DNA of 64,000 bases from Alphaproteobacteria bacterium. Lineage in GTDB: Bacteria > Pseudomonadota > Alphaproteobacteria > Micavibrionales > Micavibrionaceae. A model generated the notes under the pieces. It was not told the origin of the DNA. It ran no database searches and saw only the letters and a program-made list of their open reading frames with translations. The translations under genes and the position numbers were made by a program. The DNA lies in assembly GCA_021776025.1 (NCBI GenBank), contig JAJFGR010000012.1:186001-250000 (forward strand), in the 5' to 3' direction. Position 1 is the first letter of the stretch, and each line of letters starts with the position of its first letter. This document shows positions 55,361 through 63,505 of this stretch, piece by piece.

Positions 55361-56683
55361 TTAAGCGGTTTTATCAGCTTGGGTTAGGCTTTGTGCTTTT
55401 ACGGGTGCAAAGCGTAAGATGCAATAACCCAGCGTGGCGGAAATGAGGGAGGCGATTAGCACGCCAAGACGAATAGACGCCTGCGCCTCATCCGTTTCGA
55501 AGGCGAGCGAGCCGATAAAGAGCGACATGGTAAAACCGATCCCACAAAGCACAGAAACAGCATACAGCTGCACCCATGTCACGCCACGCGGCATAGGGGA
55601 TAGACCGGATTTTATTGTTATTGCCAACATGGTAAAGATGCCGAGCTGTTTTCCTAAAGTGAGCCCGACGATAATGCCCAGCGTTAACGGATCCTTGAGA
55701 GAATGAATGCCCATCCCTTCAAACGGTACGCCGGCATTCGCAAAAGCAAAAATGGGTAGAATGGCAAAGGCAACCCATGGGTGGAGTTTATGTTCGAGAT
55801 GGGTACAGGGCGAATAGTCTTTATTCTTCGTGCAAGACATAGGAATAAATAACGCAGTGACAACACCGGCGAGCGTGGCATGCACGCCGGATTTGAGAAC
55901 TGCAACCCAGAGGATAATGCCCAGAATGACATAGGGGGAGAGAATTGAGACGCCGTGGCGGTTGAGGAGGAATAGGCCGACCAAAGCTGCCGCACCAAAA
56001 TAGAGCGGTTGCAAATCCAGCCCGCCTGTATAGAAAAATGCGATCACAAGGATGGCCAGCAAGTCATCAATCACAGCAATAGCAGTGAGGAGAATTTTCA
56101 AGCGCGTGGGCGCACGACTTCCTAGTAAAGCCAACACACCAAGTGCAAAAGCAATATCGGTGGCAGCGGGGATTGCCCAGCCAGACATATTTTCAGGTGT
56201 GCCTTTATTAATAAACCAGTAAAGCAGCGCCGGAACCGCCATACCACCCACAGCCGCCAACGCGGGAAGCAGCGCGCGAGCGCGGCTGGAGAGCTCCCCG
56301 CCCATAATTTCACGTTTGATTTCCAGTCCAATTAAAAAGAAAAACACGGCCATGAAGCCGTCATTTATCCAGTGCAGGAGTGATTTTTTAATCTCGTAAT
56401 CAAAGCTACCTTGCAAATCGTCAAAGCCAATACGGAATTTGATTTCATTGAGGATATGATCGTAATTCACAAACATGGGCGAATTGGCAATGAGAATGGC
56501 GGCCAGTGCCGCAAACACCAAAATTATACCACCTGACGCCTCCATATGGAGGAAGTGCGTCGTGGCACTGACGATACGTTTAGCACCCCGTTCGGCTTCA
56601 TGCGCGATATGTTCTATTTCATGCACCACAACTTCTTCGGCATGATGGATGGTATCGCCAGCTTTTTTGAAAAAATCATTCAT
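55361..56683 (-). CDS. nhaA: Na+/H+ antiporter NhaA
   Basis: This inner-membrane antiporter exports sodium in exchange for protons. Of 440 residues, about the first 45 form a His/Glu-rich amphipathic extension (HHAEEVVVHEIEHIAHEAE) that is absent from E. coli NhaA. The core shows LLHWINDGFMAVFFFLIGLEIKREI, the ion-binding Asp pair in IAVIDDLLAILVIAFFYTGGL, and GMGIHSLKDPLTLGIIVGLTLGKQ. It is divergent from nhaD, with 110 bases between the starts. Confidence 0.93.
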   Translation of the reverse strand: MNDFFKKAGDTIHHAEEVVVHEIEHIAHEAERGAKRIVSATTHFLHMEASGGIILVFAALAAILIANSPMFVNYDHILNEIKFRIGFDDLQGSFDYEIKKSLLHWINDGFMAVFFFLIGLEIKREIMGGELSSRARALLPALAAVGGMAVPALLYWFINKGTPENMSGWAIPAATDIAFALGVLALLGSRAPTRLKILLTAIAVIDDLLAILVIAFFYTGGLDLQPLYFGAAALVGLFLLNRHGVSILSPYVILGIILWVAVLKSGVHATLAGVVTALFIPMSCTKNKDYSPCTHLEHKLHPWVAFAILPIFAFANAGVPFEGMGIHSLKDPLTLGIIVGLTLGKQLGIFTMLAITIKSGLSPMPRGVTWVQLYAVSVLCGIGFTMSLFIGSLAFETDEAQASIRLGVLIASLISATLGYCILRFAPVKAQSLTQADKTA

Positions 56684-56750
56684 GGGTCCAAATATAATTC
56701 ATTCTGCGTGCATGAACAGTTTTTTCGGGTTATTAATGAACAAAGAATCT

Positions 56751-56771
56751 CTTACACAAACCGTGTGTAAG
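56751..56771. promoter_or_regulatory. Inverted repeat upstream of nhaD
   Basis: CTTACACA and TGTGTAAG form an 8-bp stem with a 5-base loop 22 bases before the nhaD start, in the divergent nhaA-nhaD promoter region. No T run follows, so an operator or leader hairpin is more likely than a terminator. Confidence 0.5.
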
Positions 56772-56793
56772 GGACATCAAACAAGGATAAACA

Positions 56794-58218
56794 ATGAATT
56801 TTTCTAAACTCGCCTCCCTCTTTACAATATTTACATTTTTGAGCTTTTCAGCTTTCATACCCGACGCTTTTGCAATGAGCGCTGCGGAAAACGTTACAGA
56901 AAAACTCCCTATTCCACCGCTGCATCCCGGGGCGCTGTTTTGTATTGCGGTATTTGTGATTGCTTATTTCTTTGTGTTGATCGAGGAAAAGACGCATTTG
57001 AGCAAATCCAAACCAGTGATGGTTGGTGCGGCGGTGATTTGGATAACAATTGCTTTTATCGCGGGCGATTACGGGTATAGCCACGACGACATCCACACGG
57101 CTGTGTTTCATGGGTTAGAGGAATATGCGGCGCTGCTGCTCTTCCTGCTGGCGGCGATGACCTATATCACGACGATGGAAGACAGGAATGTGTTTGAGGT
57201 GCTGCGGGCGCGGCTTGTTGAAGCGGGCATGAATATGCGACAGCTGTTCTGGGCCACGGGAATTATCGCGTTTTTCCTTTCACCCATGGCGGATAATTTG
57301 ACAACGGCGCTGGTCATGGGCGCGGTGATTATGTCGGTCGGCAAGCATGATCCGAAATTTGTGGCGCTGGCGTGCGTGAATGTGGTGGCGGCGGCGAATG
57401 CCGGCGGGGCGTTTTCGCCCTTTGGGGATATTACGACATTGATGGTCTGGCAGGCGAACAAGGTTGAGTTTTTTGAATTTTTTGCCCTGTTTATTCCTTC
57501 GGCCGTGAACTTTTTGATTCCAGCTGTGATTATGAGTTTCTTTGTCCCGAAAGATTTACCGGATCCTTTATCTGAAGAAATAAAATTAAAACGCGGCGCC
57601 AAGCGTGTGATTATGTTTGGCATTTTGACGATTGCGACGGCCGTGAGCTGTGAGCAGTTTCTGGGACTGCCGCCATTTTTGGGGATGATGGCGGGGCTAT
57701 CAGCCTTGATGATTTTGTCCTATTTCCTTCGCATGACCGGACAAGGTAAGACTGAAGATAATTTCAACGCCCTACAACTGGTTAAACGGGCAGAGTGGGA
57801 TACATTGTTGTTCTTCTATGGCGTGATTTTCTGTGTGGGCGGTTTGAGCTTCTTGGGTTACATGGAGCTGGCCTCGATGACCATGTATGAAGGGTACGGC
57901 GCGAGTGTAACCAATGTCGCGCTAGGGGTTGCGTCTGCGGTCGTTGATAACATCCCTGTGATGTTTGCGGTGCTGACCATGGATCCGACGATGGATCATT
58001 TCCAATGGCTGCTTATTACTTTGACCACCGGGGTTGGCGGGACGATGCTGTCGATCGGTTCGGCGGCCGGTGTAGCGTTGATGGGATCGGCGCATGGAAA
58101 ATATACGTTCATGAGCCATTTAAAATGGACGCCTATTCTTGCCATTGGTTACGCCGCGGCGATCTGGGCACATTTCCTTGTGAATGGGCATTTAATGGGT
58201 GTGGGGCTGACGCATTAA
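56794..58218 (+). CDS. nhaD: Na+/H+ antiporter NhaD
   Basis: A 474-residue membrane antiporter of the NhaD/ion-transporter superfamily. After a hydrophobic, probably cleaved N-terminus there are roughly 12 membrane segments. SPMADNLTTALVMGAVIMSVG and NAGGAFSPFGDITTLMVWQ are the two conserved ion-binding segments of the family. An AAACAAGGATAAACA leader precedes the ATG. The 3' end overlaps the broken holin gene on the other strand by 4 bases. Confidence 0.92.
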   Translation: MNFSKLASLFTIFTFLSFSAFIPDAFAMSAAENVTEKLPIPPLHPGALFCIAVFVIAYFFVLIEEKTHLSKSKPVMVGAAVIWITIAFIAGDYGYSHDDIHTAVFHGLEEYAALLLFLLAAMTYITTMEDRNVFEVLRARLVEAGMNMRQLFWATGIIAFFLSPMADNLTTALVMGAVIMSVGKHDPKFVALACVNVVAAANAGGAFSPFGDITTLMVWQANKVEFFEFFALFIPSAVNFLIPAVIMSFFVPKDLPDPLSEEIKLKRGAKRVIMFGILTIATAVSCEQFLGLPPFLGMMAGLSALMILSYFLRMTGQGKTEDNFNALQLVKRAEWDTLLFFYGVIFCVGGLSFLGYMELASMTMYEGYGASVTNVALGVASAVVDNIPVMFAVLTMDPTMDHFQWLLITLTTGVGGTMLSIGSAAGVALMGSAHGKYTFMSHLKWTPILAIGYAAAIWAHFLVNGHLMGVGLTH

Positions 58219-58604
58219 GGTTTGTTCCAGAATATAGTTTCCGGCAGCGGCAAAAGCTTTTTATCGTCGCTACGACGGTAAACGTAAACCCCTAGGACAG
58301 ACAATCCGACAGCCCAGATTGCGCTGAGGTTTACCATCGCGTTTAATATATATTCGGTACGTTGCGCATCGAATATTACGATGTAGGCGATAGCTAGCAT
58401 TTGAGCTGCCCATGTTATTGCCATCAAATAGCCAAAAGTTGGGCGCATCCGGCGGACATAGAGGTCATCAGACCCAATTTCGGCGCGCAAAGATTTGTTA
58501 ATTTCTTCAAATGCTGCGCGCGTTTCCTCTCATTTCAGTTCGGCGAGATGCTCGATATGGGCGATAGCGACCTTGCAGGCGTCATGTGATGCGATTACAG
58601 GCAT
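58215..58604 (-). pseudogene. Broken 3TM holin gene (phage/GTA type)
   Basis: The - strand frame from ATG 58604 reads MPVIASHDACKVAIAHIEHL and then hits an in-frame TGA at 58532-58530. The same frame continues after the stop with EETRAAFEEINKSLRAEIG, the RRMRPTFGYLMAITWAAQM start of the membrane part, three hydrophobic segments and the closing VYVYRRSDDKK. This layout matches the 3TM holin family found in gene-transfer agents and prophages. Downstream of the stop, only TTG (58490) is available as a start. The stop could also mean a shortened functional product. The 3' end overlaps nhaD by 4 bases. Confidence 0.65.
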
Positions 58605-58617
58605 CGTGCAAAGTGCC

Positions 58618-58797
58618 TCACCTAGAGGGTAACACCTTTGAGTTACCCCTATATGGGTACACCGATAAGTTACACGCCTGTGTAATTTTGAATTGGCCAA
58701 AGAAGTTACTCATAAGAGTACACAAAGGTGTATCCCCGCATTCGAACTGCTTGATGAAGGCCTGATCTATTGTCGTAGACATAGGCATATACCTCAT
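58618..58797 (-). pseudogene. Remnant of the 5' end of a phage capsid gene
   Basis: The - strand frame starts MRYMPMSTTIDQAFIKQFE; MSTTIDQAFxKQFE is the usual beginning of a podovirus-like major capsid protein. After about 16 matching residues (58788-58741) the similarity ends abruptly and the frame runs through a hairpin array to a TGA at 58618. This looks like a deletion junction that removed the rest of the capsid gene and the genes between it and the holin. Recognition rests on memory of the capsid N-terminus and is moderately sure. Confidence 0.5.
58627..58735. repeat. Array of small covarying hairpins
   Basis: Consecutive stem-loops share a frame of the form GTTAC-x-C ... G-x'-GTA with compensating changes: GTTACCC-ctatat-GGGTAC, GTTACAC-gcct-GTGTAA, GTTACTC-ataa-GAGTAC, and a last GTACAC-aaag-GTGTA. 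The first unit also pairs with GGGTAAC at 58627-58633. The pattern lies exactly where phage capsid and holin remnants meet. Confidence 0.75.
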
Positions 58798-59120
58798 ATT
58801 TAGATGTTAAAAGAAAGGGGTAGAGGCCCGGCCCTCAGGTGGTTTTCGCCCTTAATGATAAAAACGGCCGTATGTCGGGGAATCGCAGACCAGCGCCTTT
58901 AAAGATAAAGCTTCGGTTATCTGCGTATTCAAAAAGATTTCGGGCGTTGTTAAGCCTAAAATAGGAATTAATTCTTATTTTATCAAGCGAAAACTTGGAT
59001 AAAGTTGCATTTTTTGCGATGCACCCTTACAATTGCCATAATTTTGTGGATACTGTGTCTTGTATAAATTTGAAAAAAACTGACAATAGCGGTATGGTTA
59101 TTGGAAACAGGGACCAAAAA
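58798..59120. other. Gap without a recognised gene
   Basis: This stretch of about 320 bases holds no convincing gene. It separates the capsid remnant from the PilZ gene and is AT-rich toward the right. A longer in-frame ATG at 58995 would extend the PilZ protein by 42 residues with no domain, and is not preferred. Confidence 0.5.
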
Positions 59121-59513
59121 ATGTTTGGACGATTATTTTCTTCATTACAAGCTGACAACAGCAACGAGCCAGAAACGGCTCGGCGCAGGTATGCGCGGCG
59201 TGATTGTGACCGCTGTGTAACCGTTATTAACGGCAAAACTTATCCGGTTGAGAACTGGTCACTTGGCGGCGTATTGCTCAGCGCTGATGAGCGTGAATTT
59301 GCCAACGAAGATGAGATGAACATCACACTCAAATTTAAACTGCGTGATGATATCGTTGATGTTCCGCATGCGGCGCGCGTTATTCGCAAAGGTCGCAACA
59401 AAATAGCTTTTGAGTTTAAACCTCTCACACAGCAGATTCGTAGCAACTTTCAAAATGTAGTTGATGATTATGTTGCTTCACAGTTTGCGGCATCACAGAG
59501 TCAGCTTCATTAA
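59121..59513 (+). CDS. PilZ-domain protein
   Basis: A 130-residue protein built around a PilZ domain, which binds cyclic di-GMP. RRRYARRDCDR (R-x-x-x-R) and VENWSLGGVLLS (the [DN]-x-S-x-x-G motif, with N in place of D) are the two ligand-contacting elements. The start at 59121 is chosen because an AGGGA site lies 7 bases upstream. It probably controls motility or adhesion in response to c-di-GMP; that role is inference. It is transcribed against the phage-like genes around it, and its own terminator follows. Confidence 0.85.
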   Translation: MFGRLFSSLQADNSNEPETARRRYARRDCDRCVTVINGKTYPVENWSLGGVLLSADEREFANEDEMNITLKFKLRDDIVDVPHAARVIRKGRNKIAFEFKPLTQQIRSNFQNVVDDYVASQFAASQSQLH

Positions 59514-59538
59514 GGCTTAAAAACACTTAGAGAACAAT

Positions 59539-59563
59539 AAAGGCCGGCTATAAACCGGCCTTT
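59539..59563. terminator. Bidirectional intrinsic terminator
   Basis: A 9-bp perfect stem (AAAGGCCGG / CCGGCCTTT) has a 7-base loop between the convergent PilZ and scaffold-like genes. Confidence 0.88.
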
Positions 59564-59577
59564 TGCATTTCTGGGTT

Positions 59578-60147
59578 TTACTGTCCGTAAACTTTCTCAA
59601 AACCCTCGGTAACCTTAGACACAAATGCTGGGCCTTTATCGCGCCAATAGCGCGGATCACGCATCATGGATTTGAGGTCTTGCTCGTTTACGCTAGAGGG
59701 ATTGTCGGCTTTCTTACGAAGGCCCGGCTCATCCGATTGCATCATTTTGAAGAGCGCGAGCACACCTTCATGTGAGCTGGAAAGATTTTCAAGAACATCC
59801 GCGGGCAAGTTACGCTGACCAAAGGCTAAAAGCTGGCGAGAAACTTCTTTCCATTTATCCGGACCACCGAAATGCTCAACGAGTTTTTCAACTTCGCGGT
59901 CAGCACTAAAATCTCCGGCCGCCTGTGCAACCATCGGCACCATTTTTTCAGCCGCTAGATCATACACTTCCTGCACCTGATCCTGAGTCATGCCTTTGGC
60001 GTGTAGGCGCTGGTTAATATCTGCATCCGGTTCAAAAAGGCCGTGGTCACAATTCACGCAATATTCATCGGGGGTTTTGTTCCTTTTTTTAGATAAATCT
60101 GTTCTCTTTATGTTCTCATTTGTGGTGTATATTTTAGATAGAGTCAA
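59578..60147 (-). CDS. Phage scaffold-like (capsid assembly) protein
   Basis: The 189-residue protein ends in LKSMMRDPRYWRDKGPAFVS and KVTEGFEKVYGQ, which resembles the C-terminus of podovirus capsid-assembly (scaffold) proteins, with a preceding helical, acidic stretch. The N-terminus has YCVNCDHGLFEPDADINQRL, a Cys-x-x-Cys piece also seen in such proteins. In T7-like phages scaffold and capsid genes are adjacent; here the capsid remnant lies 790 bases downstream on the same strand, with the PilZ gene inserted between. The open frame is intact. A cellular protein with a similar tail is the alternative. Confidence 0.55.
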   Translation of the reverse strand: MTLSKIYTTNENIKRTDLSKKRNKTPDEYCVNCDHGLFEPDADINQRLHAKGMTQDQVQEVYDLAAEKMVPMVAQAAGDFSADREVEKLVEHFGGPDKWKEVSRQLLAFGQRNLPADVLENLSSSHEGVLALFKMMQSDEPGLRKKADNPSSVNEQDLKSMMRDPRYWRDKGPAFVSKVTEGFEKVYGQ

Positions 60148-60189
60148 GAAGAAAATAAGATTTTATTCCTATTTTTTTCTCTTTATTTA

Positions 60190-60215
60190 TGTGCGCACAA
60201 ATGGGACTATCGTCC
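60190..60215. promoter_or_regulatory. Palindromes at the start of the HTH-PyrE gene
   Basis: TGTGCGCACA (60190-60199) is a perfect palindrome, and GGAC-tatc-GTCC (60204-60215) ends one base before the ATG. There is no ribosome binding site, so translation may be leaderless or weak. The position suits an autoregulatory operator; this is inference. Confidence 0.4.
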
Positions 60216-60216
60216 T

Positions 60217-61149
60217 ATGTTGACACATGAGAGAATTTGGTTAGCCATCGACCGCCTTGCAAAAGCTTTTGGCTACTCCCCATCCGGCCTTGCCAAACAA
60301 GCAGGTCTGGATCCTACATCCTTTAATAAAAGCAAACGGCTTAGCCCCGATGGAAAACCGCGATGGCCATCGACAGAGAGCATTGCGAAAATACTGGCCG
60401 TGACGGATTCAACGATGCGGGAATTTATTAGCCTTATTGATGATGAGACAGACCGCCGGAGGCAGATTCTGACCATGGACAAAGCCGGGATAGCAAGCAC
60501 AACAGCGCAAATTCTACTTGATACTGAGTCCGTGCTATTTAACAGCCGCGAACCGTTCACTTTAAAATCAGGTCGCCAAAGCCCTGTCTATATAGATTGC
60601 CGCCGGCTGATTTCATTTCCGAAAGAACGCAACTTTCTGATGGACGCCGCGGCGCAAATGATCACATCCGAAATCGGTGCAGAGAATATTGATATTGTGG
60701 CTGGCGGAGAAACAGCCGGCATTCCGTATGGAGCTTTCGTTGCTGAGCGCCTTGAAAAATCAATGATTTATGTTCGCAAGGAACCGAAAGGTTATGGTCG
60801 CACGGCGCAAATTGAAGGGCACCTCCCAGAAAGCGGCACACCGAAAGCCATTCTGGTTGAAGATCTACAAACAGATGGCGGCAGCAAAAAGATTTTCATC
60901 GATGCGATGCGTGAAGCGGGGCTTAGCGTTGAGCATACCTTTGTCGTGTTCCACTACGGCATATTTCCCCGCAGCACTCAAAACATGGAAGAGATGGGGG
61001 TTACGCTGCATGCTTTGGCAACCTGGTGGGACGTTTTGGCGCTGACCAAAGAACAAAAATATTTTGATGAAGAAACGTTACTTTCCGTTGAATCGTTCCT
61101 GAATGATCCCGACAGTTGGGCTCCATCTAATCAAGAGGGTGCAGCATGA
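60217..61149 (+). CDS. pyrE: Helix-turn-helix domain fused to orotate phosphoribosyltransferase
   Basis: The 310-residue protein joins two parts. Residues 1-80 (MLTHERIWLAIDRLAKAFGY onward, with SPSGLAKQAGLDPTSFNKSK and RWPSTESIAKIL) match the DNA-binding N-terminus of S24-family, LexA-like repressors. Residues from about 88 on match PyrE, which makes orotidine 5'-phosphate: AQILLDTESVLFNSREPFTLKSGRQSP near the start and the PRPP site AILVEDLQTDGGSK. An internal ATG at 60475 with GGAGG 12 bases upstream could also give PyrE alone. It overlaps nadK by 4 bases. The frame is continuous, with no sign of error. The fusion suggests a pyrimidine-sensing regulator, which is inference. Confidence 0.85.
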   Translation: MLTHERIWLAIDRLAKAFGYSPSGLAKQAGLDPTSFNKSKRLSPDGKPRWPSTESIAKILAVTDSTMREFISLIDDETDRRRQILTMDKAGIASTTAQILLDTESVLFNSREPFTLKSGRQSPVYIDCRRLISFPKERNFLMDAAAQMITSEIGAENIDIVAGGETAGIPYGAFVAERLEKSMIYVRKEPKGYGRTAQIEGHLPESGTPKAILVEDLQTDGGSKKIFIDAMREAGLSVEHTFVVFHYGIFPRSTQNMEEMGVTLHALATWWDVLALTKEQKYFDEETLLSVESFLNDPDSWAPSNQEGAA

Positions 61150-61904
61150 AGCTAGGATTTTTTGCCGGCAGAAAACCAAGAGCGCAAAAGGCGCTTGAGG
61201 AGCTGAAAAGTGCATATGACGTCGTCGCCCCTGAAGAGGCTGACACGATTGTTGTGCTGGGCGGGGATGGAACAATGCTGCGCGCGCTACACGCTTTTGC
61301 CGATTACCAAGCGCCGCTTTACGGTATGAATTTAGGAACGCTGGGCTTTCTTTTAAATGCCCATGAAAAGGATAATTTGGAAGAGCGGATTCAAAATGCC
61401 AAGCGTTTTACCATCCACCCTCTGATTATGAAGGCCATTGATAAGGACGGGCAAAAACACGAAGAGCTGGCCTTTAATGAAGTTTCATTGTTACGAGAAA
61501 CGCATAACTCAGCTAAAATCAAAGTGCATGTGAATGATGAGTTGAGGATTAAAGAATTGGTCTGTGACGGGGTTATGGTTTCAACGCCAGTTGGTAGCAC
61601 GGCTTATAATTCTTCTGCGGGTGGCCCTATTCTTCCATTACAGGCTAACATTGTTGCGATGACGCCAATTTCAGCGTTTCGTCCGCGGAGATGGCCTGGG
61701 GCGCTTCTAAAAAACAATAGCAAGATTAAATTTGAGATTTCGAGTGCTGTTGAGCGCCCAGTCAGCGCAACAGCGGATTCAAAAGAAGTGCGCGATGTCA
61801 AAGAGGTCAGCATCTGCGAGTCTAAAAAGATTTCAAAATCGCTACTGTTTGATCCTGAGAACCCTCTTCAGGAGCGTGTCTTTAAAGAACAGTTCTTCGG
61901 TTAA
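61146..61904 (+). CDS. nadK: NAD kinase
   Basis: This enzyme phosphorylates NAD to NADP. The 252 residues contain the diphosphate loop [14 protein letters not shown] near residue 35, the LGFLLN segment (NE/D-like motif region), and [19 protein letters not shown] (substrate site). Start and stop overlap the neighbours: ATGA with the pyrE fusion and a 4-base overlap with convergent purC. Length is slightly shorter than many homologs. Confidence 0.92.
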   Translation: MKLGFFAGRKPRAQKALEELKSAYDVVAPEEADTIVVLGGDGTMLRALHAFADYQAPLYGMNLGTLGFLLNAHEKDNLEERIQNAKRFTIHPLIMKAIDKDGQKHEELAFNEVSLLRETHNSAKIKVHVNDELRIKELVCDGVMVSTPVGSTAYNSSAGGPILPLQANIVAMTPISAFRPRRWPGALLKNNSKIKFEISSAVERPVSATADSKEVRDVKEVSICESKKISKSLLFDPENPLQERVFKEQFFG

Positions 61905-62737
61905 GCTTTTCTTGGTTTGCTAGGTTTCAAATTCTTAAGTTGCCGTTGTTTGGCAAGCTCGTTTTCAATTTGATCGAGCTTTTCAAACATTTGCTCGTTA
62001 ATGCTGCCACCTTCAGGAACAAGACCGAGTTTTTCGGCAATTTTCTGATAGCCCTCAACCAAATCTCCCAAATCATAACGAAAACGGTCTTTATCCAGCT
62101 TTTCGCCTGTCTTGGCATCCCACAAACGGCACGTATCAGGCGCGATTTCATCGGCCAACACAATATAAAGCTCGCCATGCTCGCCATAGATACGCCCAAA
62201 CTCCAGCTTAAAGTCAATCAGACGCAATCCTATCCCGGCAAACAACCCGTTCATATAATCATTGATGCGCCAAGCCATAGAGGCCATTTCTTCCAGCTCA
62301 TACGGATCTGCCCAACCAAATGTGAATATATGCTCGTCGCTAACCAGCGGATCCCCGAGTTCGTCTTTCTTATAATAATATTCGACCAGCGGACGAGGCA
62401 GAATTGTGCCCTCTTCCACGCCGAGGCGTTTACACAGCGTGCCGGCGGCCACATTACGCACGACAACTTCAATGGGAATGATTTCGACGCGGCGCACCAG
62501 CTGCTCTCGCATATTAATTTGTTTGATAAAATGCGTTGGAATACCAATGCCTTCAAGCTTGGTCATAAGATGCGCGGAAATGCGGTTGTTCAAAACGCCT
62601 TTACCGGCGATAACATCCTTTTTTTCAGCATTAAAGGCCGTGGCATCGTCTTTGAAATACTGAATAACAGTCCCGGCATCCGGGCCTTCATAAATAATTT
62701 TGGCTTTGCCTTCGTAAATCATTTTTCTGCGCGGCAT
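61901..62737 (-). CDS. purC: SAICAR synthetase
   Basis: This enzyme adds aspartate to CAIR in purine synthesis. The 278 residues begin [20 protein letters not shown], contain [21 protein letters not shown] and [10 protein letters not shown], the family signatures. The ATG at 62737 follows an AGGAAGGA site by 9 bases. The C-terminal 30 residues are a charged helix not needed for the core. It is divergent from the DUF1476 gene. Confidence 0.95.
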   Translation of the reverse strand: MPRRKMIYEGKAKIIYEGPDAGTVIQYFKDDATAFNAEKKDVIAGKGVLNNRISAHLMTKLEGIGIPTHFIKQINMREQLVRRVEIIPIEVVVRNVAAGTLCKRLGVEEGTILPRPLVEYYYKKDELGDPLVSDEHIFTFGWADPYELEEMASMAWRINDYMNGLFAGIGLRLIDFKLEFGRIYGEHGELYIVLADEIAPDTCRLWDAKTGEKLDKDRFRYDLGDLVEGYQKIAEKLGLVPEGGSINEQMFEKLDQIENELAKQRQLKNLKPSKPRKA

Positions 62738-62886
62738 AACAGGCGGTCCTTCCTAGCTTTAGGGACTTAAGGGCTGAATCTTTAAACCATTTTTGCATAT
62801 ATAACAATGGATTTTACGCGATTCCAGTGCTACAAACCAACAAAGGATTTAATTCATCCCTAAACTTACGCTTTTAAGAGGTAAAA

Positions 62887-63210
62887 ATGGCATCATTCGA
62901 CGATCGAGAAAAAATTTTTGAAAATAAATTTGCGCATGAAGAAAAGCTAGATTTTGCTGTAGAAGCCCGCTGTTCAAAGCTTTTCGGCTTATGGGTCGCC
63001 GAACAAATCGGCCTAGAAGGTGCAGATGCAAACACTTATGCCATGGAAGTTGTTGAAGCCAACCTTGAAGAACCCGGCTTTGAAGACATTATGCGCAAGG
63101 TTAATGGCGATTTGGATGAAAAAAAGATAGAGATTTCAGATCATATTTTACGCACAGAGCTTGATAACGCTCTGGCCGAAGCTAAAAAACAGATCGAAGC
63201 TGAAAGCTAA
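62887..63210 (+). CDS. DUF1476 protein, ATPase inhibitor zeta-subunit type
   Basis: A 107-residue helical protein with the DUF1476 pattern: FDDREKIFENKFAHEEKLDF near the start and RCSKLFGLWVAEQIGL after residue 29. In alphaproteobacteria this family contains the zeta inhibitor of the F1-ATPase, which binds with its N-terminus. The taxonomic restriction supports the alphaproteobacterial call. It is followed by bolA after 27 bases and a glutaredoxin. Confidence 0.88.
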   Translation: MASFDDREKIFENKFAHEEKLDFAVEARCSKLFGLWVAEQIGLEGADANTYAMEVVEANLEEPGFEDIMRKVNGDLDEKKIEISDHILRTELDNALAEAKKQIEAES

Positions 63211-63237
63211 GCTGTAAACAAAAAAGGAACCTGTTTC

Positions 63238-63474
63238 ATGGCAATGGACATGGCAACTATCAAAACAATGATTCAAGAAAGCATCCCGGATGCAGAAGTT
63301 CGAATTGAAGACTTACGGGGTGATGGTGATCATTATGCAGCCTATATCACAGCCCCTGCCTTCAAAGGGAAAACCCGCGTACAACAACACCAGATGGTTT
63401 ATGCCGCTTTAGAAGGCAAAATGGGTAATGAGTTACATGCCCTTGCAATTCAAACATCAGCCCCTGCCGATTAA
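63238..63474 (+). CDS. BolA-family protein
   Basis: A 78-residue member of the BolA family, partner of monothiol glutaredoxins in iron-sulfur trafficking. The core is PDAEVRIEDLRGDGDHYAAYI followed by KTRVQQHQMVYAALEGKMGNELHALAIQT, with the conserved HQ and the histidine of LHAL used for cluster binding. An AAAGGAACC site precedes the ATG. The glutaredoxin gene follows, a classic pairing. Confidence 0.92.
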   Translation: MAMDMATIKTMIQESIPDAEVRIEDLRGDGDHYAAYITAPAFKGKTRVQQHQMVYAALEGKMGNELHALAIQTSAPAD

Positions 63475-63505
63475 TAATTCACGGATACCTTAGGAGTAGC
63501 ACAAA

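Noticed and set aside
61940-62770. A 276-residue open frame on the + strand
   Set aside because: It is antisense to purC, whose family signatures are clear.
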